A program made the position numbers and the translations under genes. From the NCBI GenBank assembly GCA_016779265.1, contig JADHNY010000017.1:1-49106 (forward strand): a stretch of DNA of 49,106 bases, read 5' to 3'. The stretch comes from Pirellulales bacterium (GTDB lineage Bacteria > Planctomycetota > Planctomycetia > Pirellulales > UBA1268). The notes beneath the pieces are model-generated. The model did not search any database. It saw only the letters and a program-made list of their open reading frames with translations, and had not been told where the DNA came from. Below are positions 34,422 through 43,850 of this stretch, in pieces; the first letter of the stretch is position 1; each line of letters begins with the position of its first letter.

Positions 34422-35630
34422 TCACGCCGAGGCGTTGGAGGGACTGTCGGCTCCCGGAGAGCCAATGGAATCGCGTCGAATCACCGAAAGGTTGTCGCGG
34501 TGGATCACCTCTTCGTAGGGAGAAGTGCCAAGCACGTCGCGGATCTGCTCAGCCTTGAGCCCTGCGATGCGACGGACTTCTTCGGCAGTGTAGTTGACGA
34601 GGCCTCGGGCGAATGGCTCGTGCTGTGTGGCGGAATTCGGGTCGATCGTGGCCAGGCGAACGAGATCGCCCGCGGCAAAGGACCCTTCAACGCCGCAGAT
34701 ACCGGCAGCGAGTAGGCTCGAGCCTCGCTCGACGATCGCCTCGCGAGCACCTGCGTCGACGACCACGGTGCCACGGCAATCGGCGGACCAGCCAAGCCAG
34801 CGTTTCCAGGCAGGCATGGCGTCGCCGCGAGTCGTAAATAGCGTGCCGACGTTTTCCCCGTTGAAGATGCGAGAGAGCACATCGTCCTGTCGTCCCGACG
34901 CGATCACGCAGCTGCCACCCGCTTCGGTGACCATGCGTGCAGCCGCGATTTTGCTTGCCATGCCCCCCTTGGAGAGGCCACCGAGACGGTCGTGTGCCAA
35001 CGCTTCGACCCGTTCGTCGATGCCGTCGACATGTGGAATCAGCTGGACTCCTGGGTCTGTAGGTGGTCGGTCGTAGAGGCCCTCCACATCCGACAGCAGC
35101 ACCAGCAGTTCGGCAGGGAGCAGGGTGGCGACCTGAGCTGCGAGATGGTCATTGTCGCCAAAGCTCGTTCGCAGTTCTTCCACGCTGACGGTGTCGTTCT
35201 CGTTCACGATCGGCACCGCCTCATGGCTGAGAATCGCTCGCAGCGTGTTGCGGATGTTGAGGTAGCGGCGGCGATCGTGGAGGTCATCGGCGACAAGCAG
35301 CACCTGAGCGGCATGCCGACTGTGTTCCCGCAAGGCTCGTTCATACGACTCCACCAGCGAGCTCTGCCCGATAGCTGCCACCGCTTGGAGGTCGGCGAGT
35401 TCCCGCGGTCGTGCTGTGAGGCCAAGCCGCCCCATGCCGGCAGCCACCGCACCTGAGGAGACCAGCACAATCTGTCGGCCAGTGGCAAGGATCTGGTCAA
35501 TCTGGCGGCTGAGAGACGCGATTCGCTGCTTATCAAGAAGACCGTCTGGGCGTGTGAGCACACGCGTGCCGACTTTGACGACGACGATTCTGGAGCGGCT
35601 GGCGATCTGCTCGCGGACGGCAACGGGCAT
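34422..35630 (-). CDS. proB: Glutamate 5-kinase with PUA domain
   Basis: 402 residues, close to the usual length for ProB with PUA. It phosphorylates glutamate in the first step of proline synthesis. Seen: IVVVKVGTRVL at the start, VSSGAVAAGM, VPIVNENDTVSVEELR, FGDNDHLAAQVA, LLLSDVEGLY-like LVLLSDVEGLYDRPP, and KGGMASKIAAARMVTEAGG of the amino-acid kinase fold. The PUA domain is about residues 300-385 (GTVVVDAGAREAIVERGSSLLAAGI). It is transcribed ahead of the CNNM/CorC-type gene. proA is not adjacent. Confidence 0.95.
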   Translation of the reverse strand: MPVAVREQIASRSRIVVVKVGTRVLTRPDGLLDKQRIASLSRQIDQILATGRQIVLVSSGAVAAGMGRLGLTARPRELADLQAVAAIGQSSLVESYERALREHSRHAAQVLLVADDLHDRRRYLNIRNTLRAILSHEAVPIVNENDTVSVEELRTSFGDNDHLAAQVATLLPAELLVLLSDVEGLYDRPPTDPGVQLIPHVDGIDERVEALAHDRLGGLSKGGMASKIAAARMVTEAGGSCVIASGRQDDVLSRIFNGENVGTLFTTRGDAMPAWKRWLGWSADCRGTVVVDAGAREAIVERGSSLLAAGICGVEGSFAAGDLVRLATIDPNSATQHEPFARGLVNYTAEEVRRIAGLKAEQIRDVLGTSPYEEVIHRDNLSVIRRDSIGSPGADSPSNASA

Positions 35631-35860
35631 TGTGGACGGGGAGATGCGGCGACAGGCGGAAACCCCTCCGCCACTACCTCGTATCCTACAGCCAGAGAGT
35701 GGTCTCCGCCCACCGCAGGCCTGTGAAACGGCCGGCTCATGGAGTTTTTAGAACCACACGTGTAGACTCCGGCGGCTCAGTGAGTCCGGCTATGTGGGAT
35801 GCCGTCTTGCGTTGAGTCGGCGGTCATCACGACGCCGTTTGTGCCCTTCTCTCCGCAGCG

Positions 35861-37444
35861 ATGAGCGAACTCAAGCACGAATGTGGCGTCGTGGCCATCT
35901 GCCATCTCCCTGGAGGTGAAACCAGCCCGCTGGCACCGTCCCAGGGGCCTGGTGAAGTCTCACGGCTCGTGCCCCGCATGCTGCTGGATATCCAGAATCG
36001 CGGCCAGCTCTCCGCCGGCATGACCGTCTGGAATCCCCACCGCAACCAGCTCTTGGCGACCTACAAGGAGCTTGGCAGCGTCAGCGAAGTGTTTCGTATG
36101 AGCCATCGCGGCAAGTACGAAAGCCTGATGGAGCAGCACCTTGGGCCGGCGGCCATTGGCCATGTCCGCTACGCCACGTGTGGTGCTGAAGATCGCGGCT
36201 ATGCACAGCCTTTGGAGCGGCCGCATATCCAGATGCGGAAGTGGTTTTCGTTCTGCTTTAACGGTCAGTTGGCTAACTACGCGACCCTTCGCGATGAAGT
36301 GCTGGCGGGTACCGACAACCACCTCGTCCGTGACAACGACACTGAGGTGCTGATGCACCTGCTGGGGATGGCCCTCTCTGGTGAGGGAAACCCCGGGCTT
36401 GTCGACGTGCTGCGAGGGATTGCTGGCCGTCTCGACGGTGCCTGGAATCTGACCATGCTCGATGCCTGTGGGCGACTTCTGGTTGCCCGCGATCCGCTCG
36501 GGCTGCGGCCGATGGAGATCGCCCAGGAAGGTCAGCTTGTGGCTGCCGCGAGCGAGAGTGTCGCCCTCTTGAATCTGGGCTTTGCTCCCGAGTCGATCCA
36601 CTCCCTGGAGCCAGGCACCGCGTTGCTTGTCGATGGCGATCAGGTGCGGATTGAACGGTTTGCAGAGAGCACCAAACGAGCGCACTGCTTCTTTGAGTGG
36701 GTCTACTTCGCCAACGTGGCCAGCACGATGGATGAGCGAAGCGTCTATCTCAGTCGCAAGCGGCTCGGTGAGGAGCTTGCTCGGCTGGAAACAACGCCGA
36801 TCGATGCTGACACGGTCGTCGTGCCCGTGCCAGACACCAGCAAGGCGGCCGCCGATGCAATGGCGTATCGCCTGTCGATCCCATCGGTCGAAGGGCTGAT
36901 TCGCAATCGCTATACAGGACGGACCTTTATCGACGGCGCATCGAGCCGCCGACAGAAGGCGGAGAGCAAGTACACGCCGCTACGTGAAGTGCTCGAGGGG
37001 AAGCGGGTGATCCTGGTCGAAGACTCGATTGTCCGTAGCACGACGATGAAGGTGCTGCTGGGGCGGATGCGGTCGCTCGGTAAGGCGCGGGAGATTCATG
37101 TCCGTATCGCTTGTCCACCGATCATCGCTCCCTGCTTCTATGGGATCGACATGTCGACGATCGACGAGCTGTTTGCACCGAAGTTTCTGGAGAACGGACT
37201 GCTCACAGACGAGTCACAAAAGAAAATGGCCGAGGTGCTCGGGGCGGACTCGCTACGGTATCTGCCAGTCGAGTCAGTGTCTCGATCGATCGATCTCGAT
37301 GCCTCATGGCTCTGCCAGGCCTGTATCAGCGGCGTGTATCCAACGCCTGCTGGCGAGAGGCTCTACCAGATCGCCTCAAGTGAATCGGTGGTCGCTGGTG
37401 GCGGCCGCACCTACGAATCTACGTCTGCCTCCGTGATTTCGTAA
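35861..37444 (+). CDS. purF: Amidophosphoribosyltransferase
   Basis: 527-residue first committed enzyme of purine synthesis, transferring ammonia from glutamine to PRPP. The nucleophile is C8 after a 7-residue propeptide (MSELKHE then CGVV). The Ntn glutaminase half shows [29 protein letters not shown] and the DNDTEVL motif. The PRTase half shows [14 protein letters not shown], the PRPP-binding [14 protein letters not shown] and YGIDMST. Cysteines at [19 protein letters not shown] and WLCQAC fit the Fe-S-containing Bacillus-type enzyme. It appears monocistronic; a conserved purine-type regulatory site was not found. Confidence 0.96.
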   Translation: MSELKHECGVVAICHLPGGETSPLAPSQGPGEVSRLVPRMLLDIQNRGQLSAGMTVWNPHRNQLLATYKELGSVSEVFRMSHRGKYESLMEQHLGPAAIGHVRYATCGAEDRGYAQPLERPHIQMRKWFSFCFNGQLANYATLRDEVLAGTDNHLVRDNDTEVLMHLLGMALSGEGNPGLVDVLRGIAGRLDGAWNLTMLDACGRLLVARDPLGLRPMEIAQEGQLVAAASESVALLNLGFAPESIHSLEPGTALLVDGDQVRIERFAESTKRAHCFFEWVYFANVASTMDERSVYLSRKRLGEELARLETTPIDADTVVVPVPDTSKAAADAMAYRLSIPSVEGLIRNRYTGRTFIDGASSRRQKAESKYTPLREVLEGKRVILVEDSIVRSTTMKVLLGRMRSLGKAREIHVRIACPPIIAPCFYGIDMSTIDELFAPKFLENGLLTDESQKKMAEVLGADSLRYLPVESVSRSIDLDASWLCQACISGVYPTPAGERLYQIASSESVVAGGGRTYESTSASVIS

Positions 37445-37513
37445 CTCTTCGACGCTGGAGCAGAGCATGGGCTGCTTGGTCGCGTGCGGCGTGACCGCGA
37501 GAAGGGCAGCGGA

Positions 37514-38293
37514 TCACGCAGAGTGATCTGGCTCGGACTCCGGAGCTGAGCCTGCCAACAACCGGATCCGTTCATACGACGTGATCGGTTGGCGGGCTGG
37601 CGGCTTCTGTTCGCTGCGGTCGAGCTCCGCACGCCAGACGGGCTTCTCGGCAAGCCTTGTTCGCCGTTCGAAGTGCGTGTGATAGTCCGTGTCGTGCTCG
37701 GCTGCCCGCTCCGCCACATCTCGAGGAGGCAGGAAGAGTCCTGTGCTGGCAGCTGCATCCATTGCCTCGTGGAAGTACTCCTCCACGTCCGTCCAGACGT
37801 GGACGGTGCCATCAGCTCGTAAGATGCGAGCTGCCTGCTCAAAGAAAGGCTCGCACAGCACGCGTCGCTTGCGGTGTCGCGCTTTCCACCAAGGATCTGG
37901 AAAGTAGACGTGGACTGCCTGCACGCACTGGTCTGCAACCAGGCTGCGAATCATCAGCGTGGCATCACCGGAAACCACGCGAGCGTTTTCACAGTTGCGG
38001 CGAACACAGCGAGCTGCCGTCATGTGGGCGTAGCCCGGGGCGAGTTCAACGCCAAGAAAGTTGCGGTCTGGATGAGCGGCAGCTGCACTTGCCAAAAACA
38101 GCCCTTTGCCGCACCCCACCTCGAGCTCAATCGGAGCGGCTGACGCAAAGAGACTGGCTGGATCAAGCGGCGTTGGGAGCCAGGCCGGCTCGTCGATGCT
38201 CGGCTGATCGGCGGGAAAAAGATCGGCGAGAGCGCAGAGATGCTCAGACACATCTCCACGAACCGCACGTTTTTTGGGACCACGGCCGGGCAT
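37514..38293 (-). CDS. trmB: tRNA (guanine-N7-)-methyltransferase
   Basis: 259 residues from ATG 38293, preceded by a GAGGA at ribosome-binding distance; a longer frame to 38428 lies within the upstream gene. It makes m7G46 in tRNA. Seen: SAM motif ELEVGCGKGLFLASAA, GVELAPGYA, ENARVVSGDA, VYFPDPWWKARHRKRR (the family signature) and HVWTDVEEYF. The N-terminal Lys/Arg-rich tail and C-terminal extension are lineage-specific. It is seven bases after the FabZ-like stop, so clearly one operon. Confidence 0.94.
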   Translation of the reverse strand: MPGRGPKKRAVRGDVSEHLCALADLFPADQPSIDEPAWLPTPLDPASLFASAAPIELEVGCGKGLFLASAAAAHPDRNFLGVELAPGYAHMTAARCVRRNCENARVVSGDATLMIRSLVADQCVQAVHVYFPDPWWKARHRKRRVLCEPFFEQAARILRADGTVHVWTDVEEYFHEAMDAAASTGLFLPPRDVAERAAEHDTDYHTHFERRTRLAEKPVWRAELDRSEQKPPARQPITSYERIRLLAGSAPESEPDHSA

Positions 38294-38300
38294 GCGGTCC

Positions 38301-38837
38301 TCAGGAAGGGCCGGTGCTCGGCTGCTGGTTGCCAGCCGTAGGCAGGCTCTCGACGGGCAGAGGCACGCCTTTGATCTTGCCGTCAACGACAAGTGAATCC
38401 CGCACGAGTCCCTGGAAGCGGCAGACAATCATCGCCTTGGGACGCACACGAATCCTCTCGACAGCGATCACAAGGCGGTCACCTGGCACCACAGGTTCGC
38501 GGAAGCGGACCTCTTCAAGTCCACCAAAGCCGATTACTTCAGCTTCGAGCAGGTTGTGCTTTGAGGCAAAGTAGCTTGAAAGCTGCGCGGCGGCTTCGCA
38601 CATCAACACTCCCGGCATCAGGGGCATTGATGGGAAGTGGCCTCGTGCCCAAAACTCATCAGACGACACATCCTTGTAGCCGACGCAGACTCCACGAGGC
38701 ACATCTTCGTGCACGATGGCCGTGAGCTGTTCCATCTCAAACCGCTGCATGTTCCAGCGGCGGATTTCATCAATGTCAGCGAGCGACGTCTCGAGGTCGT
38801 ACTCGTTCGGCTGGATGATCAGGTCTCGGGGAGGCAC
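38301..38837 (-). CDS. FabZ-like 3-hydroxyacyl-ACP dehydratase
   Basis: 178 residues in the HotDog fold. From GTG 38837 the family motif is H67-FPSMPLMPGVLMC-E81 (GHFPSMPLMPGVL), with the catalytic His and Glu intact, followed by AAAQLSSYFA and FREPVVPGDRLVIAVE. The first about 40 residues (LIIQPNEYDLETSLADIDEI) form an N-terminal extension beyond standard FabZ. GTG is preferred because GAGAGAGTGGAG lies upstream and the frame to 38942 looks non-coding. Whether it acts in general fatty acid synthesis or in a specialised lipid pathway cannot be told. It is upstream of trmB on the same strand. Confidence 0.87.
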   Translation of the reverse strand: MPPRDLIIQPNEYDLETSLADIDEIRRWNMQRFEMEQLTAIVHEDVPRGVCVGYKDVSSDEFWARGHFPSMPLMPGVLMCEAAAQLSSYFASKHNLLEAEVIGFGGLEEVRFREPVVPGDRLVIAVERIRVRPKAMIVCRFQGLVRDSLVVDGKIKGVPLPVESLPTAGNQQPSTGPS

Positions 38838-38956
38838 GACGCGGGCTCCACTCTCTCTTGGGTACCCGCGACGAGCGACGCACGGGAAACGCGGCGAATA
38901 AAAAACGGAAGGGCAGCGAAGCCTCGCTGCACCTTCCGTCATCGGCAGATGGCGTC

Positions 38957-39055
38957 TCAGGTCTTGACGTGACGTCGCTTCTGCTTGCGTGCCTTACTGT
39001 TCGCTGGACGGGCACCGTGATTTGCCTTCTTCAGGCCGCGATGTGGCTTTGCCAT
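38957..39055 (-). CDS. 32-residue highly basic protein (ribosomal-protein-like)
   Basis: A tiny ORF starting MAKPHRGLKKANHGARPANS and continuing KARKQKRRHVKT to the stop, about 44% Lys/Arg/His. GGAG precedes the start with long spacing. It resembles small ribosome-associated proteins such as bTHX or bL34-type peptides in size and charge, but I cannot match it to one. It lies 119 bases before the FabZ-like start on the same strand and could head that operon. The even codon pattern and clean start-stop support a real gene, but this is inference. Confidence 0.7.
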   Translation of the reverse strand: MAKPHRGLKKANHGARPANSKARKQKRRHVKT

Positions 39056-39232
39056 GACTCTGCATGTCTCCAATAAATGAGGTCGGACCGCTGATCGGGT
39101 CACAAAGCCCGAAAAACTGTTCCGAGCATGTCGAGGGTACCAACTCTCTTCATCGCAGGGAAGCGACCACAGCGGGCCTCGCTCTGCATGAAATCTTGCA
39201 CAAAAGACACCGGAAAAGGCGGCAGATGGCTC

Positions 39233-39730
39233 TTATCCCTCTGCCGAGTGTCTCCGCTGATGCATCTGCTCGGCTGCGTCTGCCTCGCGAAAGGCTGAAC
39301 GGATCACATCGACAAAACTGGCAAGGAGGAATCCGCCGATTCCGCCGATCACGGCAGATGAAATGCCACCCAGAACCGCTCCTGGCAGTGAACTGCCTAC
39401 AAATACCAGCAGGCAAAAGGTGCCGATCAGCCCACCGATGAGGCCCCCGATGCCCGCTGAGACAGGAACCAGTCGGCCGAGGCTTTCACCTCGTTCGAGA
39501 AGTGTGGGGGGCTGTCGCTCCGGAATCGTGACCAGGCCGGTTGGGCGATCGCTTCGTTCGCGGTCGGTGGCATCGCGGATGCTGGTGCCGATGGCGTTGC
39601 CGGCCACATGAGCGGCAAGGCAGGCGACTCCCACCACCACAGCGAGTGTGCCGGCGATCCCAAACCAGCTCACGGCCGCGACCGTGACACCGACCACGAC
39701 GGTGATCCAGGAGAACGTGCGAAGATTCAT
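39233..39730 (-). CDS. Small membrane protein, unknown function
   Basis: 165 residues with an N-terminal pair of hydrophobic segments (about 7-28 and 28-43), a soluble middle with Arg/Asp-rich sequence (about 50-85), and a Gly-rich hydrophobic pair near 92-145 (GIGGLIGGLIGTFCLLVFVG, GISSAVIGGIGGFLLASF). The C-terminus is charged. The GxxxG-rich helices recall small glycine-zipper membrane proteins. The family is not recognised. It is co-directional with the flanking genes but separated by gaps of about 70-180 bases. Confidence 0.7.
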   Translation of the reverse strand: MNLRTFSWITVVVGVTVAAVSWFGIAGTLAVVVGVACLAAHVAGNAIGTSIRDATDRERSDRPTGLVTIPERQPPTLLERGESLGRLVPVSAGIGGLIGGLIGTFCLLVFVGSSLPGAVLGGISSAVIGGIGGFLLASFVDVIRSAFREADAAEQMHQRRHSAEG

Positions 39731-39802
39731 CGGAAGCAGGAGCAGCTGTGGGTAAAAACAGGACTGCTTTAGTGTAGATGGCAGCGGCTTGAAAAGGGAC
39801 CG

Positions 39803-41473
39803 CTAGTATTCGCCATCGATCGCTTGTTCGCCGTAGATCGGCAGCAGCCTGTAGTAGACCTCGAGCGTGAGCACTGCCAGGGCCGTGTGGGCAAGCCGAC
39901 CACCGGGAGCGGAATCTGGATCTGCGAAGAACCAGCTCCCGGTTTCGTGGCCATGCGCAGCCTGCTGGCGAATGATCTGGTCTCGATTGGTGGCATTCCA
40001 CCGTGGCCAGACCGGGTGGTCGGCCTGCATCAGCACCTGGGCCAGATAAAAGTTCTCGTAGATCGCATTGGGGTCGGGGCCGCGAGCGGCGAGCTGAGTC
40101 ATGCCCCGCACCAGTGGCTCATCCTCGGTAGTCCAGCCGGTGTACATGCGGGCGAGCAGGCCCACGGCCGACGTGGAGGGTTTGGCTGCGGGGGTTCGGT
40201 AGCCATAGGCAGCACCCCCCTGAGTCTGCACTCGGTCGAGGAAGCGTTGTACGCCGTCGAGTGTTGGGGATCTCACTGGGATGCCGGCCATGGCAGCGCT
40301 CTTGAGAGAGACCACCTGCCAGCCGGTGACGGTCGTGTCGCCCGCTTGCCCGGGAAGGTATCGCCAGCCGCCACCATGCAGATCTTGGCTGGTCTCGGTG
40401 AACCGAACGGTTTCCTTCAGGAGGGGCTCAAGGAAGTCGTCGTTGGTCATCCCGTAGGCCTCGGCCATCGCCAGGAGGGCGATCCCATGGGCATACATCG
40501 AGCCTTCGCAGAGGTCTCCTCCGCGTTCTGTCGGCCGGATGCTGGTGGCAAGGAAGTAGAGGCCGCGGGAGACGGTGGCCTGGTGTGGGCCATCGAGGTG
40601 GGTGCTTCCAGAGCCGAGAAAGGGGAGAAGTGCCAGGGCAGTCGGGCCGATCGAGCCTGTGATCGAGCCGGGGTTGCGGCAGCCGCCACGGCAGCGGGAG
40701 TTGGCCAGGTCACACCGCCAGCTGCCGTCGGGGCCCTGATGAGCAGCGAGCCAGTCAAGGCCACGGGTGACAGCCTCTTCGCTGGCGGCCGAGCCCCCGT
40801 GCTGACGCAACGCGTCACGTTTGGCAGTGCCATTCCGGTTCGCGAACGGCACGCCCTGAACCCCTCCGGACACCCCACCACGTCGCGGCTGCGTCGGCCG
40901 AGGTGGGCGTGCTGAAGGCTGAGCTGTTGAGACAGCAGTGATCGGTACACCAGTGTCTGTCGCGGCTGCTGCGAGAGGCTCATCGTCAGCTGAACGGAGT
41001 GCCTGATGGCTTCCGTCACTGGACGGCTGCACCACGATCATCTCCGCCGGATCGTTGGGCTCAGCGAGTGGTTCTTCGTCAGCCTGTTCGTCTGACTCCG
41101 CGGTTGCTTCAAGGGGAGCGTCGGCTGCCTCGGCAGGCTCATCGGCAACGGTGTCATCGTTTGGCTCGGCAGTCCCGGGTGTGCTGGCATCCTTGGCGGC
41201 GACCTGAAACGCGGCTTCGAGTTGTGGAGCGTCGCCAGAGAAGCCGAGCACAAGCGGCCTCAGCCGTGAAGAGGCGGGCGGCTGGACTGCGAGCACCGCG
41301 AGCAGCATTGCCAGGATGAGGTGGCCGATCAGGCTCACATACCCCGAGCGCACAGACGTGCTCTGGACCACGCGTTCGAGTCGGTGGCCGACGTTGAGCG
41401 TGGGAACCTCGGCAACACGGCCGCCAACGGCATGCTGCGGGCGATCGCGAGATGTGCGGTCGTTAGCTGGCAT
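39803..41473 (-). CDS. Membrane-anchored protein with terpene-cyclase-like toroid (downstream copy)
   Basis: 556 residues from ATG 41473. A basic N-terminal tail, one membrane helix (about 45-63, VSLIGHLILAMLLAVLAV) and an acidic, Ala/Pro/Glu-rich linker (about 80-200) precede a C-terminal domain of alpha/alpha repeats (about 232-556) like squalene/oxidosqualene cyclase and prenyltransferase beta subunits (RGLDWLAAHQGPDGSWRCD, ALALLPFLGSGSTHLDGP, GGGWRYLPGQAGDTTVTGWQVVSLKSA). The DxDD acid motif of class II cyclases is absent, so terpene cyclisation is unlikely. A cysteine trio C254, C261, C265 (CRGGC) is shared in part with the neighbouring paralogue. It is the downstream member of a tandem duplication. 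The function is unknown; it is probably extracytoplasmic, perhaps binding a lipid or peptide. Confidence 0.82.
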   Translation of the reverse strand: MPANDRTSRDRPQHAVGGRVAEVPTLNVGHRLERVVQSTSVRSGYVSLIGHLILAMLLAVLAVQPPASSRLRPLVLGFSGDAPQLEAAFQVAAKDASTPGTAEPNDDTVADEPAEAADAPLEATAESDEQADEEPLAEPNDPAEMIVVQPSSDGSHQALRSADDEPLAAAATDTGVPITAVSTAQPSARPPRPTQPRRGGVSGGVQGVPFANRNGTAKRDALRQHGGSAASEEAVTRGLDWLAAHQGPDGSWRCDLANSRCRGGCRNPGSITGSIGPTALALLPFLGSGSTHLDGPHQATVSRGLYFLATSIRPTERGGDLCEGSMYAHGIALLAMAEAYGMTNDDFLEPLLKETVRFTETSQDLHGGGWRYLPGQAGDTTVTGWQVVSLKSAAMAGIPVRSPTLDGVQRFLDRVQTQGGAAYGYRTPAAKPSTSAVGLLARMYTGWTTEDEPLVRGMTQLAARGPDPNAIYENFYLAQVLMQADHPVWPRWNATNRDQIIRQQAAHGHETGSWFFADPDSAPGGRLAHTALAVLTLEVYYRLLPIYGEQAIDGEY

Positions 41474-41714
41474 CCGAAGGCTCACGAGGAACAAAGCCGC
41501 ATCACGGGAGACGCTACTGCCGAGGGACTGGGAGGTTTGCGGGAAGACTGCGGCCTTGTGGAGAGGCTAGCAGCCGGACAAACCGTCATGCCACCGGCCG
41601 GTTACCGCGGGACACCATGGGAGTATCGGCGGTCTTGTCACTCGGCTCGATCGGGCGGGCCGGTCATGCCGATCATCGCGATTGCCCGGCAGAGAGGAGG
41701 AACTTGCGTGAGAA

Positions 41715-43583
41715 CTATTCCTCAAACTCCGTCGAGACGCTTTCCTGGCCGTAGATCGGCAGGTGACGGTAGTAGACCTCGAGGATCATGGTTGCGAGCG
41801 ACGTGCAGTAGAGCCTGCCTGCGACCTCAGGCGCGTGTCCCTTCCCGAAGCCCTCAAACCAGCTTCCGGTTTCATGACCAGAAGTTTCCTGAGCGCTGAT
41901 GAGCTGGTCCCGCATTTGTGCATTCCACGCATCCCAGCGATCGTCTTCCATGTGGTGTAGGACCTGCGTCGCGTAGTAGTCGTAGTACAAGTCGCCCGAC
42001 GGACCGGCTTTGCTCAGCCTGTCTATGCCTGCTTGCAGGCTCGGGTGATCCTTCTTCCAGCCGAGATACATCCGGCACAGCAGCCCCACCGCCGACGTGC
42101 TCAGCTTGTTGCCGGGGTCAGCGTAGCCGTAAGCGGCTCCGTCTTCCGACTGGACGGAGTCGAGGAACAGTTCGGCTTTCTTCACCGTGATCGGTGAAAC
42201 CTGAAGGTTTGCCATGTAGCCGCTCTTCAACGCCATCAGCTGCCAGCCAACGACCGAGGTGTCACCGGGCTGTCGGGGGGTGTATCGCCAGCCACCGCCG
42301 ACAGGATCCTGGGCCTCCATGATGTAGTTCAAGGCAAGCTGAGCTGGGCCTGCAAGCCGTGGGTCTTGGGTCATTGCGTAGGCCTCGCACAAGACGATGC
42401 CCACGAGACCCTGGGTATAGAGCGAGCCACCCTGCGTGTAGGCCTTCCCTTTTCCCTGAACGGTGACCGACGCAAGGTAGTTCAGCCCGGCTTCGACCTG
42501 CAGCTGGTATGGACCTTCACGGTGGGTGTACCCACGACCCAGAAATGGCAGCAGGGCCAGAGCTGTGGCGGCGCTGCGGTCGGCACGGGTGCCGCTGTGC
42601 GAGCATTGGCCTTGGCAGCTTGGGCACTGCGTGAGATCGAGTGTCCAGCCTCCGTCTGGAAGCTGATGGGCCAGCATCCACTTGAGGCCCGATTCAACAG
42701 CTTGTTCGCTCTGCTTGCTTCCGCCGCCGGCCTGAACAAGCCGATCTCGCTGGCCAGCGCTGCGGCCACCGAGGCCCCCTGCTTCCCCGCCGATCGCACC
42801 AATCTGCTGCAAGAAATCACTGGTGGGAGCCGCATCAAGGCTGAAGTCGGTCAACTCAACGTCGATGGGTGCCGCGTCGAGATCATCTGCCAGACTTTCG
42901 ACTTTGACCTCGGTGATCTCCGTGACCGTCTCAGGGACGAGAACCGCTTCCGAGATATCGGGAATCTCAGGGTTTGGGTCGTCGGTAGGTACCGCCTCGA
43001 ACTCTTCGACAAACTCCTCGATCTGCTCCGATGGCGTTGAGGTGATCAGTCGAGGCGGTTCTAGGCTCGGTGGATCTCTGACAATCAACGCGAGAGCCAG
43101 CAACACGACCACGTGCAGCAGGGTGCTCATGGCGAAGGCCGGCAGTCTTGAAACGGTATGGGGGGCGGTCAGGTCTCCGTCGGATTCCTCAGGGGAAGAC
43201 GGTTGGGAATCCTGAGGAGGGGCTCCGGTCGGAGGAGCCGTGACCACGAGTTCGGCAGTTGCAGGGCCTGTCGCTTCAGCTGCGATCGGCTCGCCGCCGT
43301 TCTTGCCAGGCACTGGCGGCGGCATACCCGATGACGGCCGCGCCGTGACTGGGGCCTTCGCGGTTTGGGAAGATGACGTCTGTGAAGACCGCGGACGCGA
43401 TCCGGGCACTGCACGCTCACGGACCTTTGGCCTTAACCCCGCCTTGCTTGGGGCCCCATCGCTTGAAGCTCCATTACCTGACCGATGTTTCGGCGAACCG
43501 AGCCGCTCGCGGCTGCCGTCGCGTGGAGCGGGATCTTGCCCGAGAGAACTGTCGGCTGGATTTGCGGAGATATCGCTGGCCAT
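41715..43583 (-). CDS. Membrane-anchored protein with terpene-cyclase-like toroid (upstream copy)
   Basis: 622 residues. The first 150 residues are Pro/Ser/Arg-rich and presumably cytoplasmic and disordered. A membrane helix follows (about 149-168, AFAMSTLLHVVVLLALALIV), then a Pro/Glu-rich stretch with TonB-like layout (PPSLEPPRLI, EEFVEEFEAVPTDDPNPEIPD). The C-terminal toroid (about 293-622) aligns with the neighbour: GLKWMLAHQLPDGGWTLDL, TALALLPFLGRGYTHREGP, GGGWRYTPRQPGDTSVVGW, GAAYGYADPGNKLSTSAVGLL, HETGSWFEGFGKG and LTMILEVYYRHLPIYG-like MILEVYYRHLPIYGQ. C320, C323, C327 (CPSCQGQC) sit where the other copy has CRGGC. No DxDD motif is present. It is divergent from rpmG, with 267 bases between starts. 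Confidence 0.82.
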   Translation of the reverse strand: MASDISANPADSSLGQDPAPRDGSRERLGSPKHRSGNGASSDGAPSKAGLRPKVRERAVPGSRPRSSQTSSSQTAKAPVTARPSSGMPPPVPGKNGGEPIAAEATGPATAELVVTAPPTGAPPQDSQPSSPEESDGDLTAPHTVSRLPAFAMSTLLHVVVLLALALIVRDPPSLEPPRLITSTPSEQIEEFVEEFEAVPTDDPNPEIPDISEAVLVPETVTEITEVKVESLADDLDAAPIDVELTDFSLDAAPTSDFLQQIGAIGGEAGGLGGRSAGQRDRLVQAGGGSKQSEQAVESGLKWMLAHQLPDGGWTLDLTQCPSCQGQCSHSGTRADRSAATALALLPFLGRGYTHREGPYQLQVEAGLNYLASVTVQGKGKAYTQGGSLYTQGLVGIVLCEAYAMTQDPRLAGPAQLALNYIMEAQDPVGGGWRYTPRQPGDTSVVGWQLMALKSGYMANLQVSPITVKKAELFLDSVQSEDGAAYGYADPGNKLSTSAVGLLCRMYLGWKKDHPSLQAGIDRLSKAGPSGDLYYDYYATQVLHHMEDDRWDAWNAQMRDQLISAQETSGHETGSWFEGFGKGHAPEVAGRLYCTSLATMILEVYYRHLPIYGQESVSTEFEE

Positions 43584-43850
43584 GGCTTACATGCTCGCTT
43601 TCGGGCAATCCTCGCCCCTAAAAATACCGCAGAGCGGCATTCCCCTGTACGCAATACTACCATTCCGCACCCCTGCCGCTGCCACCACCCGCTGTCGGGG
43701 GCCTGTTCTGGCTGGGGGGCGTGGAGCAGCGGCTTCAGACCGCGTCGTCAGGGCGTCTGGCGGAGGGGCACGCTTTGAGGTACGCTCTTGAGGCTCTGGC
43801 GAGTCCAGACCTCAACCCCCGAAACGCAACCCCTCGTGTGATCTCGTTTT

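Noticed and set aside
37657-38574. 305-residue plus-strand frame
   Set aside because: Antisense to trmB and the FabZ-like gene, both firmly identified.
39056-39232. tRNA gene in the gap before the 32-residue protein
   Set aside because: No cloverleaf with the conserved T-loop sequence could be found.
39824-40915. 363-residue plus-strand frame
   Set aside because: Antisense to the toroid protein gene, whose frame is well supported.
39803-43583. Squalene-hopene cyclase genes
   Set aside because: The toroid fold is similar, but the DxDD motif is absent and the proteins have a membrane anchor and TonB-like spacer.
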